Origin: Ruminococcus sp.
GTDB lineage: Bacteria; Bacillota; Clostridia; Oscillospirales; Ruminococcaceae
Assembly: GCA_017516465.1 (NCBI GenBank)
Contig: JAFXCR010000019.1
Span: 1-50,681, forward strand
Direction of reading: 5' to 3'
DNA length: 50,681 nt
Every line of letters starts with the position of its first letter. Position 1 is the stretch's first letter. Both the position numbers and the translations under genes were made by a program. This document shows, piece by piece, positions 1 to 7,815 of this stretch. The notes under the pieces were generated by a model, which was given only the letters and a program-made list of their open reading frames with translations, was not told the origin of the DNA and searched no databases.

Positions 1-2
1 AT

Positions 3-2249
3 ATTCTTGAGCGTGAGATGATTAAAACAGAGAAAAATCTTGCAGAAGCTGGCAAGGCACTTGCAAATGTATTACCAGCTCACTGGAAATACAAGTTTCT
101 GATAGCATTGAGAGTTACATCTGTGCTTCTCTATTTTTACAATCTTGCAGGACTGATTCCAGATCAAATGTATGTAATTGAACCCAAAAGCGAATCTAAT
201 GCTCACACCACCTCGGCTATTCTCGATAACTCCAGAAGACCAATATGCCGCTTGACTGATTGTAAAACCGCTATCCAGCGTGAGCTTGCTCTTATAAATG
301 ATGGGATAGCTCAGCTTCGTGAATCATCGTATGTTGAAGAGAGAAAACAGCGTGATGCCGGACTTGATGTTTTGTTAAACGATCTTCATAGTCAAATGAG
401 AAGAGGTGGTCAAACCAGACATATTCCAGTTATAATCTCGGATAATCCCGGAGGTATATCCTCTGAATTTCCAGCCTACTTTATAAGCTTGAAGGATTGC
501 CCAACTGTTGATAATGATTCAGAAATACAGCAGGCCGTCGGGGAGTTTATTAGTGCATTAATAAAAAATCTTTCAAATGCGGAAGTCACGGATAATCTTG
601 TCACCAATGCGTTACATCGTACTGAATGGCTGAAAAAAACTTCTGAAAACTCAGAATATTATATGTTATTCAAAATGCTGAGTGCATCGATGGAGATTCT
701 CTCTATGTACAAGGTTTCATCTGTTGAAGAACAGAGAAAGGTACTCTTTTATCTTAGAGATCATAATAATGAGCCTTTAGATACTGATCAAGAAATTACT
801 AACGAAGTTCGCTGTGTTTTGTCAGATGGCGTTGATAACGATAGCATAGGTGTTTCAGTAAAGGGAAGTTCAAAACGCTTTGATCCTACAAAGCCAATGG
901 TATACATTGATGAAACACATGTAAATGCTTTAGCAGTGACTCTCGACACGAAGGTTCTGCCTTCTATGAAGACTACGCAGCGGAGGAATAAAATGCTTTC
1001 AGCGACAAGATCCTGTGGCAAGCTCTATGCAAATAACAATTTCAAGAGAAATATTGACATTGAGATTACACCGGGAGTGACTAAGACTTTTAGCGTTTAT
1101 TCCTTTACTAAGGATATCCTTGACGGGAAATGCCAAAACAAGCTCAAAGAGCTCGAATATGCTGACTATACATTTGACAAGGGACAGGAGCCTGTCGGTT
1201 TTATCCCCATAATAAAACTCAATAGCAGCAACAAAATGCTCGGTTGTGTAATCAACGAATCTACTGACGAGTGCGAAAGTATGTATGTGTCAGGAATGTC
1301 GCGTAGCGGAAAAACTCGCTTCCTTGTGGAGCAGGCAGTTATACGTTACAAGTCAGGCAAAAAGGTAATCGTTATAGACCAAACCGATGCATTTTCTCCT
1401 GATGAGCTTGAAAAGCATGGTGTTGATAAGAAGCAATTCAAACACTGGGATGTAGGAAAAGAGGGGACTCCTGTTGATTTACTGTCACTGGAGAACTGCT
1501 CAACACTTGCCGATAAGAAAAATCGCTTGTTTAGCATTTTTGCTGAGGCAGCGAGCATTACCGGTGAAGTGCAGAGCAAAATGCTGAGAAAAAAATGCTC
1601 AAGCATTGCTAAGGCTATTGAAAATGGAACGGTACACTCACTCCCAGATACGCTGAGATTCTTTGATGAAAATGATCCGGAGGAAGCTAAAATACACGAA
1701 CGTCTTGCAGAAGTATTTGACGATCTCGAAGGTCTCCCAACTGCTAATGGAAGATGGGACAAGCTCTTCGATTCCGAAAGCGGTATTGTTGTCATATCGA
1801 CTTCACGCGATGGAATACGCAAGAAAGCACCTTTGGTCAATATGCTGCTTGCTGATCTCTATGAGTTCAAACTGCATCACAGAGACTCGCGTGTTACAAT
1901 TGTCCTTGATGAGATAGAGGATCTCAATCTTGAGAAAGATGGACCTATCAACACAATACTCCGCAAGGGTGCGAAGCATCGTTTGTCGATGATGTTGGCC
2001 TCCCAAGAATATTCAGTTGAAAAAGATAAGCTCGGTAAACTTATCGGAAACTGCGCGTTCCATGTGTTCTTTCGCCCAAAGGATGCCAATATCGCTGATA
2101 TTGCCAAGCATATCGGCGTTGATAAATCTGTTCTTGCAAGTTTGGAGCAGGGACAATGTGTCGTTGATGGACCGTTGTTCAATAAGATTGCTGGCAAAAA
2201 CAAGCAGAAGACCGTAGTCGGCTGGACATATATGCATGATGATGAGTGA
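3..2249 (+). CDS. HerA/FtsK-like P-loop ATPase of an integrative element (5' partial)
   Basis: Large ATPase of the DNA-translocase/VirB4/HerA group. The Walker A motif GMSRSGKT lies about residues 430-437 counted from the ATG at 18, and a Walker B strand VTIVLDEIEDL lies near 630, followed by a sensor-like MMLASQE segment. The first roughly 400 residues are mostly polar and not recognised. The reading frame is open to the window edge (codons ILERE precede the ATG) and no convincing ribosome binding site precedes position 18, so the true start is probably upstream and the protein is longer. It sits directly before an excisionase-like gene and an integrase, so it is probably element cargo: either a conjugative coupling or pumping ATPase, or the motor of a defence system (DptH-like HerA proteins have this C-terminal layout). 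The ATPase call is firm; the role is not. Confidence 0.7.
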   Translation: MLEREMIKTEKNLAEAGKALANVLPAHWKYKFLIALRVTSVLLYFYNLAGLIPDQMYVIEPKSESNAHTTSAILDNSRRPICRLTDCKTAIQRELALINDGIAQLRESSYVEERKQRDAGLDVLLNDLHSQMRRGGQTRHIPVIISDNPGGISSEFPAYFISLKDCPTVDNDSEIQQAVGEFISALIKNLSNAEVTDNLVTNALHRTEWLKKTSENSEYYMLFKMLSASMEILSMYKVSSVEEQRKVLFYLRDHNNEPLDTDQEITNEVRCVLSDGVDNDSIGVSVKGSSKRFDPTKPMVYIDETHVNALAVTLDTKVLPSMKTTQRRNKMLSATRSCGKLYANNNFKRNIDIEITPGVTKTFSVYSFTKDILDGKCQNKLKELEYADYTFDKGQEPVGFIPIIKLNSSNKMLGCVINESTDECESMYVSGMSRSGKTRFLVEQAVIRYKSGKKVIVIDQTDAFSPDELEKHGVDKKQFKHWDVGKEGTPVDLLSLENCSTLADKKNRLFSIFAEAASITGEVQSKMLRKKCSSIAKAIENGTVHSLPDTLRFFDENDPEEAKIHERLAEVFDDLEGLPTANGRWDKLFDSESGIVVISTSRDGIRKKAPLVNMLLADLYEFKLHHRDSRVTIVLDEIEDLNLEKDGPINTILRKGAKHRLSMMLASQEYSVEKDKLGKLIGNCAFHVFFRPKDANIADIAKHIGVDKSVLASLEQGQCVVDGPLFNKIAGKNKQKTVVGWTYMHDDE

Positions 2250-2337
2250 TGGTGACTCCCTTCGGGGAGCCTCCTACACCTCCATTATATTACAAAACAC
2301 AGAGCAGGTCAAGTCCTTGCTCGGAAAGGAGAAAAAT

Positions 2338-2538
2338 ATGCTGACAACAGAAAATACCTTCAAGGACTATCCCGATATAGTTTCGTTCAAGCAGATGATG
2401 GAGATGCTTCACATCGGCAGAAACAAGGCATGTACGCTTCTGAGAAACGACATTCCGTCAATCAGAATAGGCTGCACCCACAAAATTCCGAAGGTCAACA
2501 TCATCGACTATATCAACAGAAAATCAATTGAGAAATAA
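2338..2538 (+). CDS. Small excisionase/MerR-like helix-turn-helix protein
   Basis: A 66-residue protein. The ATG at 2338 is chosen because GGAGAAAAAT precedes it; the frame opens further upstream at 2236, but that would overlap the ATPase stop and has no ribosome binding site. The middle (VSFKQMMEMLHIGRNKA, then a basic RIG..KIPK stretch) fits the winged-helix DNA-binding fold of helix_turn_helix_17 proteins, which often act as excisionases (Xis) beside tyrosine integrases. The integrase gene follows 63 bases later in the same direction, which supports a directionality-factor role. Function is inferred from size, fold and neighbour only. Confidence 0.7.
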   Translation: MLTTENTFKDYPDIVSFKQMMEMLHIGRNKACTLLRNDIPSIRIGCTHKIPKVNIIDYINRKSIEK

Positions 2539-2601
2539 GATTATGATTACCGCTGCCTGTTGTTTCTTGCGACAGGCAGCTTCAATAGGAGGGATAACAA
2601 T

Positions 2602-3825
2602 ATGAAGTATAGCCTTCAAATAAACAACCGAAAGTGGTGCGTGAGTTTCTATTTGCCTCAGAACAATGGTAAGTTCAAGCAGAAGCAGCTGTCTACTGGT
2701 ATCACTGCTCTTGACAACAAGGGCAACAAAATCAACAAGCGCAAGGCGGAAGAGAAGGCAAAAGAGATTATAGCCCGTTTCGATGGGCTTGTTGACAGCG
2801 AATTTGCTAACTGGACGCTTGATAAATGCGCTGAGTTCTGCCTCGAACAGAGGAAGACAAAGCTTTCGCCTACGACCTACTTCGACTACCAAAACGCTTT
2901 GAAAGTTCACATCAAGCCATACTTCCAGAACAGAAAGCCTATCAGAGACCTGAAAGCAAGAGATATTGAGGCTTTCTGTAATATGCTTGTGCGTGAGGGC
3001 AAAAGTGCAAAGACAGTACATAAGATGCTCGGTCTTATCGGACCGGCGTTCAGATACGCTGAGAAAAACGATTTTATCCTCAAGAATCCTATGAACGTAG
3101 TGGACAAGCCTTCCAAGACTCGCAGCGAGACTCACTACTATACTGCTGAGCAGCTTAATATTCTTGCCAAGGCAGCGAAAGGGTCCTATATAGAAACGCC
3201 TGTTATACTCGCTATGGTGCTTGGACTCAGAAGGTCTGAGATAGTCGGTATCACCTGGGACAACGTTGATTTTGAGAACAGGCTCATACATATCAGGCAG
3301 AGCGTAGTTACCGGCGATTCCAGTATACTCCCCAAGGGAACATACAAGGTTATCGGAGAAGTCGGAGGCAGACGCAAACGTGAGATAATCCTGAAAACTA
3401 TGCTCAAAACAGACAGTAGCGTCCGTAGTTTCACAATGAACGATGCTCTCTATAATTACCTCAAAATGCTGAAAGCGGAGCAGGAGGTTATGATAAGAGA
3501 GACTAACGCTTACAAGGATTTCCTTTGTGTGAATGCAGTCGGAACACTTATACTGCCGGATAGTATAACTCATTATTTTACTAAGCTGCTTGACAAAAAC
3601 GATCTTCCGCACATCAAGTTCCACGCTCTCAGGCACTCCTGTATCAGCCTTCTCGCTAATAACACGGCATTTACTATGAAGCAGATACAGGACTACGCGG
3701 GTCACGGAGACTTCCTCACGACATTTAATGTGTACAGCCATACCGACGATTCGGATAAAAAGACTGAAATGGACTATATCACCAGCTGCTTCACCGATCT
3801 GTTCGGCATCAGCGATGAAGAATAA
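2602..3825 (+). CDS. int: Tyrosine site-specific integrase (Tn916/phage type)
   Basis: A 407-residue tyrosine recombinase that would integrate and excise the element at an att site. The ATG at 2602 is preferred over one at 2560 because AGGAGG lies 7 bases before it. Domain order: an N-terminal arm-type DNA-binding part (about 1-60), a SAM-like core-binding domain (about 70-170), and a C-terminal catalytic domain. Catalytic residues are visible: Arg in LGLRRSE (about 210), HALRH (His and Arg about 341 and 344), a further His in GHGD, and the Tyr nucleophile in FNVYSH (about 378). Length and motifs are complete, so it is probably functional. It is the last gene before a strong terminator, a usual position near an element end, but no att repeat could be identified. 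Confidence 0.93.
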   Translation: MKYSLQINNRKWCVSFYLPQNNGKFKQKQLSTGITALDNKGNKINKRKAEEKAKEIIARFDGLVDSEFANWTLDKCAEFCLEQRKTKLSPTTYFDYQNALKVHIKPYFQNRKPIRDLKARDIEAFCNMLVREGKSAKTVHKMLGLIGPAFRYAEKNDFILKNPMNVVDKPSKTRSETHYYTAEQLNILAKAAKGSYIETPVILAMVLGLRRSEIVGITWDNVDFENRLIHIRQSVVTGDSSILPKGTYKVIGEVGGRRKREIILKTMLKTDSSVRSFTMNDALYNYLKMLKAEQEVMIRETNAYKDFLCVNAVGTLILPDSITHYFTKLLDKNDLPHIKFHALRHSCISLLANNTAFTMKQIQDYAGHGDFLTTFNVYSHTDDSDKKTEMDYITSCFTDLFGISDEE

Positions 3826-3832
3826 ACGAAGA

Positions 3833-3865
3833 GCAGGCGTTCCTAATTAGGGAGCGCCTGCTTTT
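3833..3865 (+). terminator. Intrinsic terminator after the integrase
   Basis: An 11 bp stem (GCAGGCGTTCC with GGAGCGCCTGC, one T-G wobble), a 7-base loop and a TTTT run, starting 8 bases after the integrase stop. The convergent AlbA_2 gene ends at 3867, so the hairpin separates the two transcripts and may work in both directions, although the T run is better on the plus strand. Confidence 0.85.
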
Positions 3866-3866
3866 G

Positions 3867-5309
3867 TTAATTACCCATAACCGGACCAGAATAGTATTTC
3901 TGATTCGGACTTGACGGAGTATTGGGGAAAGCCATTTTTATACGTCCACTGTCTATAAGCGGCTGGACGTATTTTTTCATTGCGTAAGTGACGGAGCTGA
4001 GCCCTAAATATTCAGCTATCTCCTGACGTGTCCTTGGCGTCTTGCAGAATGCTACTATATCAATATCGCCGTTCTGAGTTCCTTTTTCGTCGCCAAGCCT
4101 GAAGCAAACTGTAAACTCTCCACGCTCATTGCGGAATTCAGGAGCAGGCAGTCCGTGCTCTTTCAGTTCCCTGCGTATTGTAGGGATACCGGAATAGCGA
4201 TTTTCAGTAACGTCCAGAACTTCAAGAGCAGTTGCAAGAACCGGATTTCTTGTATCAGGTTGAACCTTTCCGAGCGTATCAAGCGTGAGTTTGCCGTATA
4301 GTCCGCCGGGATTTGTTATCTCAAGACGGTCGGCAAATATACTCAGCTGAACAGGCATCCCTTCAGTATGGATACTGTAGTCACGGTGTACAAGTGCGTT
4401 GAGAAGAGCCTCACGGACGGAGTTGATAGGATAATCAGTCTTATCCCTGCGCTTACCGGTATCGGGATCAACTATTGTTTTTTTGCGGGTATTTTTGCGG
4501 ACGAACTGCAAGGCTTCATCTACCATATCGGGGATAGTACCTTCGATACGCTGATTATCTATGAACCGTGAGCCGTCGATATCTGTATCACCTACCTCAG
4601 TACCGGGTACTGATACAGCAATAATTCCAAGCTGCGGAAAGAAAGCCTGCGGATAAAGTCCAAACAGAAACTCAGCTGCAAGTGTAGGCTTGCCCTCGCG
4701 CATTACGCTCATCAGTTCCAATATCTGACTGTCTTCAAGATTGCTGAGATTCGGCTTGTCTGTTTTCAGCAGCTTCAGATATTCCGCCAGTTTATCACTG
4801 CTCAGAGAGGAGACAGCCGCTCTTTCTACAGGGCGGATATCGTCCTGATACTTTTTTCGGTAAGCTTCAAAGCTGTATACTTCATATTCGCTCATGTGCT
4901 GGTCGGATTCGCCTACACGCACATACGAGCCTTTCAGTCGCCCTCTGCCTTTATAAAAGCATGGACGCTCTGATATATCTATAGGGGGGATTTCAGCAGA
5001 AACTACATTTTTACCGTCTATTTCAGCAACTGTAAATACTGCTCTGACTGGCGGTTCCATTTGCTCGCACTGATTCATCAAGCTTTTCTGAAGCTCCTGA
5101 ACATCATCGACACCTGTTACTGCAAAGCCTTCATTTTCATACAGCCCGAACACAATAACGCCGCCGTCATCCTGATTCGAGAAGCTGGATAGGGTGTCAA
5201 ACAGCCTTTCAGTTGCCTGAGTTTTGCTGCGCTTGACCTCAACTGTTTGAAATTCTGCCTGAGCATTTTGAATCTTTTTTACTATATTTTTTAAATCTAT
5301 CTCATTCAT
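3867..5309 (-). CDS. AlbA_2 (Schlafen-type) ATP-binding transcriptional regulator-like protein
   Basis: About 480 residues. The N-terminal part (about 10-140, with FQTVEVKR and SNQDDGGVIVFGL) matches the AlbA_2/Schlafen nucleic-acid-binding domain. The later region (about 300-400, with REALLNALVHRDY and ITNPGG) matches the ATPase-like C-terminal domain of RecG-like putative regulators, and the end carries a winged-helix segment (TRQEIAEYLGLSS). The ATG at 5309 is chosen because AAGGCGG lies 11 bases upstream; the in-frame GTG at 5321 overlaps that ribosome binding site. Such proteins are common in gut Firmicutes and in mobile elements; their targets are mostly unknown. It may be element cargo or a chromosomal neighbour. 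Its promoter carries an inverted repeat suggesting autoregulation. Confidence 0.8.
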   Translation of the reverse strand: MNEIDLKNIVKKIQNAQAEFQTVEVKRSKTQATERLFDTLSSFSNQDDGGVIVFGLYENEGFAVTGVDDVQELQKSLMNQCEQMEPPVRAVFTVAEIDGKNVVSAEIPPIDISERPCFYKGRGRLKGSYVRVGESDQHMSEYEVYSFEAYRKKYQDDIRPVERAAVSSLSSDKLAEYLKLLKTDKPNLSNLEDSQILELMSVMREGKPTLAAEFLFGLYPQAFFPQLGIIAVSVPGTEVGDTDIDGSRFIDNQRIEGTIPDMVDEALQFVRKNTRKKTIVDPDTGKRRDKTDYPINSVREALLNALVHRDYSIHTEGMPVQLSIFADRLEITNPGGLYGKLTLDTLGKVQPDTRNPVLATALEVLDVTENRYSGIPTIRRELKEHGLPAPEFRNERGEFTVCFRLGDEKGTQNGDIDIVAFCKTPRTRQEIAEYLGLSSVTYAMKKYVQPLIDSGRIKMAFPNTPSSPNQKYYSGPVMGN

Positions 5310-5330
5310 TTTAAATTTCACCGCCTTATA

Positions 5331-5377
5331 TTTAAAATCTTACCATATAATTTTAAATTTGTCAATAAGATTTTAAA
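5331..5377. repeat. 12 bp inverted repeat around the AlbA_2 promoter (possible operator)
   Basis: TTTAAAATCTTA at 5331-5342 and its exact reverse complement TAAGATTTTAAA at 5366-5377, separated by 23 bases. One arm covers the -10 box and the other lies just upstream of the -35 box, the arrangement expected for a repressor operator. Further AT-rich half-sites (ATTTTAAATTT near 5350-5360, GAAATTTAAATC at 5387-5398) sit nearby. Confidence 0.55.
5337..5365 (-). promoter_or_regulatory. Sigma-A promoter of the AlbA_2 gene
   Basis: On the minus strand, -35 TTGACA (5360-5365), a 17-base spacer and -10 TAAGAT (5337-5342), about 30 bases before the start codon. Confidence 0.75.
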
Positions 5378-5470
5378 CGTTATTGTGAAATTTAAATCGA
5401 ATTTTTAATTTTGGCGTCAGAATTGGAATATAGCTGAGTATTTATTTGAAGAATGACAATGACAGCAGCC

Positions 5471-5499
5471 TTGACTTTGGGCGATAGTCGGTGTATAAT
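5471..5499 (+). promoter_or_regulatory. Sigma-A promoter of the 5554 membrane protein gene
   Basis: TTGACT (5471-5476), a 17-base spacer and TATAAT (5494-5499), giving a leader of about 45 bases. Confidence 0.8.
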
Positions 5500-5553
5500 A
5501 TTGACAGTAAGCAGATCAATGCGATAAATCTGAATTTATATGAGAAAGAGTAA

Positions 5554-6168
5554 ATGAATTTGAACAATACAATAGCCAAAATCGGCTCGGGAATAGTAAC
5601 GGTGACAGTTTTTCTGTTTGCACTATTTCTGATAATCAACTACTCTATGGGAAGTTACTTTGTGTGCCTTATCCTGCCGCTCGGGTTTATTATGATGACG
5701 GCAGGCCTTCACAACGAATGCGAAAACGACCGCAAAGTCGCTGCAAATATTGGTTTGGTACTTGCGGCGGTGTACTGCACATTTATTATGCTGGTCTACT
5801 TTACACAGCTGACCACAGTAAACAACGAACAACTGACCGAACAGGCGGCAAATTTGTTAGAAATGGGCAAGTTCGGGCTTATCTTCAACTTCGACCTGCT
5901 CGGCTACGGCGTAATGGCACTATCCACTTTCTTCACAGGGCTCGCGATGAAGCCGAGGAACAAGGTAGACAAGTGGCTCAGGGCACTTATGATGATACAC
6001 GGATTGTTCTATTTCAGCTGTACATTTATGCCAATGACGGGAATGTTCTCAAAGATGTCGTCTGGCGGCAACGGCCTCGGCGGAAGGCTCGCTCTTGTTG
6101 CGTGGAGTGTGTATTTTCTTCCCATCGGAATACTATCTTTTCTTCATTTTAGAAAAAAGATAAAATAA
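5554..6168 (+). CDS. Hypothetical integral membrane protein
   Basis: A 204-residue protein with about six hydrophobic segments (near 9-30, 32-50, 63-84, 110-128, 140-160 and 178-196) and a basic C-terminus, so a polytopic membrane protein with the C-terminus probably cytoplasmic. I do not recognise the family; size and topology resemble the small DUF998-like membrane proteins, but no diagnostic motif is visible. It is monocistronic: its own consensus promoter lies upstream and a GC-rich hairpin follows. A purine-rich GAGAAAGAG before the ATG serves as a modest ribosome binding site. No functional hint comes from neighbours. Confidence 0.7.
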   Translation: MNLNNTIAKIGSGIVTVTVFLFALFLIINYSMGSYFVCLILPLGFIMMTAGLHNECENDRKVAANIGLVLAAVYCTFIMLVYFTQLTTVNNEQLTEQAANLLEMGKFGLIFNFDLLGYGVMALSTFFTGLAMKPRNKVDKWLRALMMIHGLFYFSCTFMPMTGMFSKMSSGGNGLGGRLALVAWSVYFLPIGILSFLHFRKKIK

Positions 6169-6246
6169 GATACCTATTATTTAGCAACAAATTCTGATTC
6201 AGCTTAGTACCAAGATAGATTAAAGCTTATGAAAATGATACAGGAA

Positions 6247-6270
6247 GTCCCCGCGATTGCGGGGACATTT
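6247..6270 (+). terminator. Hairpin after the membrane protein gene
   Basis: A perfect 8 bp stem GTCCCCGC/GCGGGGAC with a GATT loop, followed by ATTTATATT. The stem is strong but the T run is interrupted. Confidence 0.55.
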
Positions 6271-6299
6271 ATATTAGAAAAAATCTTAGAAAAATAACG

Positions 6300-6330
6300 A
6301 AAAAAGCACCTTCGATTTCTCGAAAGTGCC
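6300..6330 (-). terminator. Terminator of the tRNA operon
   Basis: Read on the minus strand, a 10 bp stem (GCACTTTCGA with TCGAAGGTGC, one G-U pair) with a GAAA loop is followed by six T. It begins just after the CCA end of tRNA-His. The wobble pair works only in the minus-strand RNA, so the terminator is directional. Confidence 0.85.
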
Positions 6331-6338
6331 TATTCTTC

Positions 6339-6416
6339 TGGGGTGGGAGATGGGATTCGAACCCACGATCTTCGGGACCACAATCCGACGCTTTAACCAG
6401 CTAAGCTACACCCACC
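6339..6416 (-). tRNA. tRNA-His (GTG)
   Basis: Minus-strand cloverleaf with anticodon loop TTGTGGT (anticodon GTG), the GTTCGAAT T-loop, an encoded CCA end, and the extra 5' G (position -1) opposite C73 typical of tRNA-His. One T-T mismatch is seen in the acceptor stem. It is the last of three tRNAs in one operon. Confidence 0.93.
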
Positions 6417-6422
6417 ATAAAT

Positions 6423-6499
6423 TGGCGCGCCTTGCTGGATTCGAACCAGCGGCTTACTGCTTAGAAGGCAGTTACTCTATCCAGCTGAGTTAAAGGCGC
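6423..6499 (-). tRNA. tRNA-Arg (TCT)
   Basis: Minus-strand cloverleaf: acceptor GCGCCTT/AAGGCGC, anticodon stem ACTGC/GCAGT around loop CTTCTAA (anticodon TCT), T-stem GCTGG/CCAGC, encoded CCA. It reads AGA/AGG codons. Confidence 0.95.
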
Positions 6500-6541
6500 A
6501 GATGTCATTAGATAAAATAAGCAGCCAAGGCTGCTGATAAA

Positions 6542-6615
<74 letters not shown>

Positions 6616-6636
6616 ATTGTCGTTTCAACGATAATT

Positions 6637-6665
6637 ATTATACCACACACAACTATCTATGTCAA
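6637..6665 (-). promoter_or_regulatory. Consensus sigma-A promoter of the tRNA operon
   Basis: On the minus strand, TTGACA (6660-6665), exactly 17 bases and TATAAT (6637-6642). Both boxes match consensus fully, as expected for a stable RNA operon. Confidence 0.92.
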
Positions 6666-6752
6666 TAGTTTTTTTAAAAAACGTCATTTTGCACAACATT
6701 ATCTACATCCATTTAAGATGTTTTATCCGAAAGAGTAAAACACGAAACTTTA

Positions 6753-6804
6753 TTGACAAATTTCAGTTGACATACGTTATATTATTAGGTGAGAAAAGTC
6801 TCAC
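6753..6804 (+). promoter_or_regulatory. Promoter and palindrome upstream of the first transporter operon
   Basis: TTGACA at 6753-6758 with TTATAT at 6777-6782 (18-base spacer) is the best promoter in the 309-base gap 6616-6924; a second TTGACA lies at 6767-6772. Immediately downstream, at the expected transcription start, is a 6 bp inverted repeat GTGAGA-AAAG-TCTCAC (6789-6804), a possible operator. A leader of about 120 A/T-rich bases follows, in which I see no riboswitch or small ORF. Confidence 0.5.
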
Positions 6805-6924
6805 TATTAGTTAAAATAAAAAAATATATAAAAACTTCGTCTTTTCGGGCTCTTAAAATCACTTATATATAGGAAACGAAAAACAGACTTTATCAGAGCA
6901 TTTTTACAGATTGGAAGTGACACG

Positions 6925-7815
6925 ATGAAAAACAGAAAATCCAGAAATCAATGCGGCAGGGGACGTGAAAAAATATTCAGCTGTGCCTGTCTTGTGCCGA
7001 GTATTGTGGGAGTACTTATATTTTTCCTGATTCCTTTCGGCATAGTTATTTATTACTCAATGATCAATAATCCTGTCAGCGGAGAATATGTCGGATTTGA
7101 AAATTACCGCAATCTCCTTGACAACCTTGCCTTTAAAAAGGCTGCTAAGAATACAGCAACCTTTTCGCTTATTGCCGTTCCGCTTTCGATTTTGCTGTCG
7201 CTCGGACTTGCGATACTGCTGGAACGAAATATCCCAGGAAAAAGTATATTCCGGACATTTTTTCTGAGTCCGCTTATGGTTCCGACGGCTTCTGTTGTGC
7301 TTGTATGGCAGGTACTCTTTCATAATCATGGAACGATCAATCAGATAATCGAGGCATTCGGAGGGCAGACCGTTGACTGGCTGAAATCTCCGAATGGTCA
7401 GGTAGTAATTATTCTGATGTTCCTGTGGAAGAATATCGGATATAATATGATATTATTCATGTCGGCACTTTGCAGTATCCCCCGTGATATAATAGAGGTG
7501 GCTGATCTTGAGGGGGCAGGCTCATTTTATAAGTTCATACATATCAAGCTGAGGTATCTGTCGCCCACTATAATTTTCGTGTTTATTCTTTCGCTGATAA
7601 ATTCGTTCAAGATCTTCCGTGAGGTGTATCTCCTGACGGGAAAATATCCGTTTGATAAGCTTTATATGCTCCAACACTTTATGAATAATACATTTGAAAA
7701 CCTTAATTATCAGAAGCTTTCAGCGGCGGCGGTACTCTTTGCACTTGTGATGATAGTCATAATCGCTGTGCTTCTTATCGCTGAGAATATCTTCGGAAAG
7801 GATGTGGAAAACTGA
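6925..7815 (+). CDS. Sugar-type ABC transporter permease (MalF/UgpA-like)
   Basis: A 296-residue inner-membrane permease of the MalF/UgpA type with six predicted membrane segments. The conserved EAA loop that docks the ATPase is readable near residues 190-210 (EVADLEGAGSFYKFIHIKL), so the protein is built to couple to an ATPase although none is encoded nearby. GGAAGTGA supplies the ribosome binding site. It overlaps the next permease by one base (TGATG), indicating translational coupling and a heteromeric pair. No solute-binding protein accompanies the pair here; instead an HlyD-like adaptor and a MacB-core-like protein follow, unlike a normal sugar importer. The substrate cannot be read from sequence. 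Confidence 0.9.
   Translation: MKNRKSRNQCGRGREKIFSCACLVPSIVGVLIFFLIPFGIVIYYSMINNPVSGEYVGFENYRNLLDNLAFKKAAKNTATFSLIAVPLSILLSLGLAILLERNIPGKSIFRTFFLSPLMVPTASVVLVWQVLFHNHGTINQIIEAFGGQTVDWLKSPNGQVVIILMFLWKNIGYNMILFMSALCSIPRDIIEVADLEGAGSFYKFIHIKLRYLSPTIIFVFILSLINSFKIFREVYLLTGKYPFDKLYMLQHFMNNTFENLNYQKLSAAAVLFALVMIVIIAVLLIAENIFGKDVEN

Noticed and set aside
2524-3741. A 405-codon open frame antisense to the integrase
   Set aside because: It lacks a ribosome binding site, shows no recognisable family and lies wholly opposite a gene with intact catalytic motifs; it is a shadow frame.
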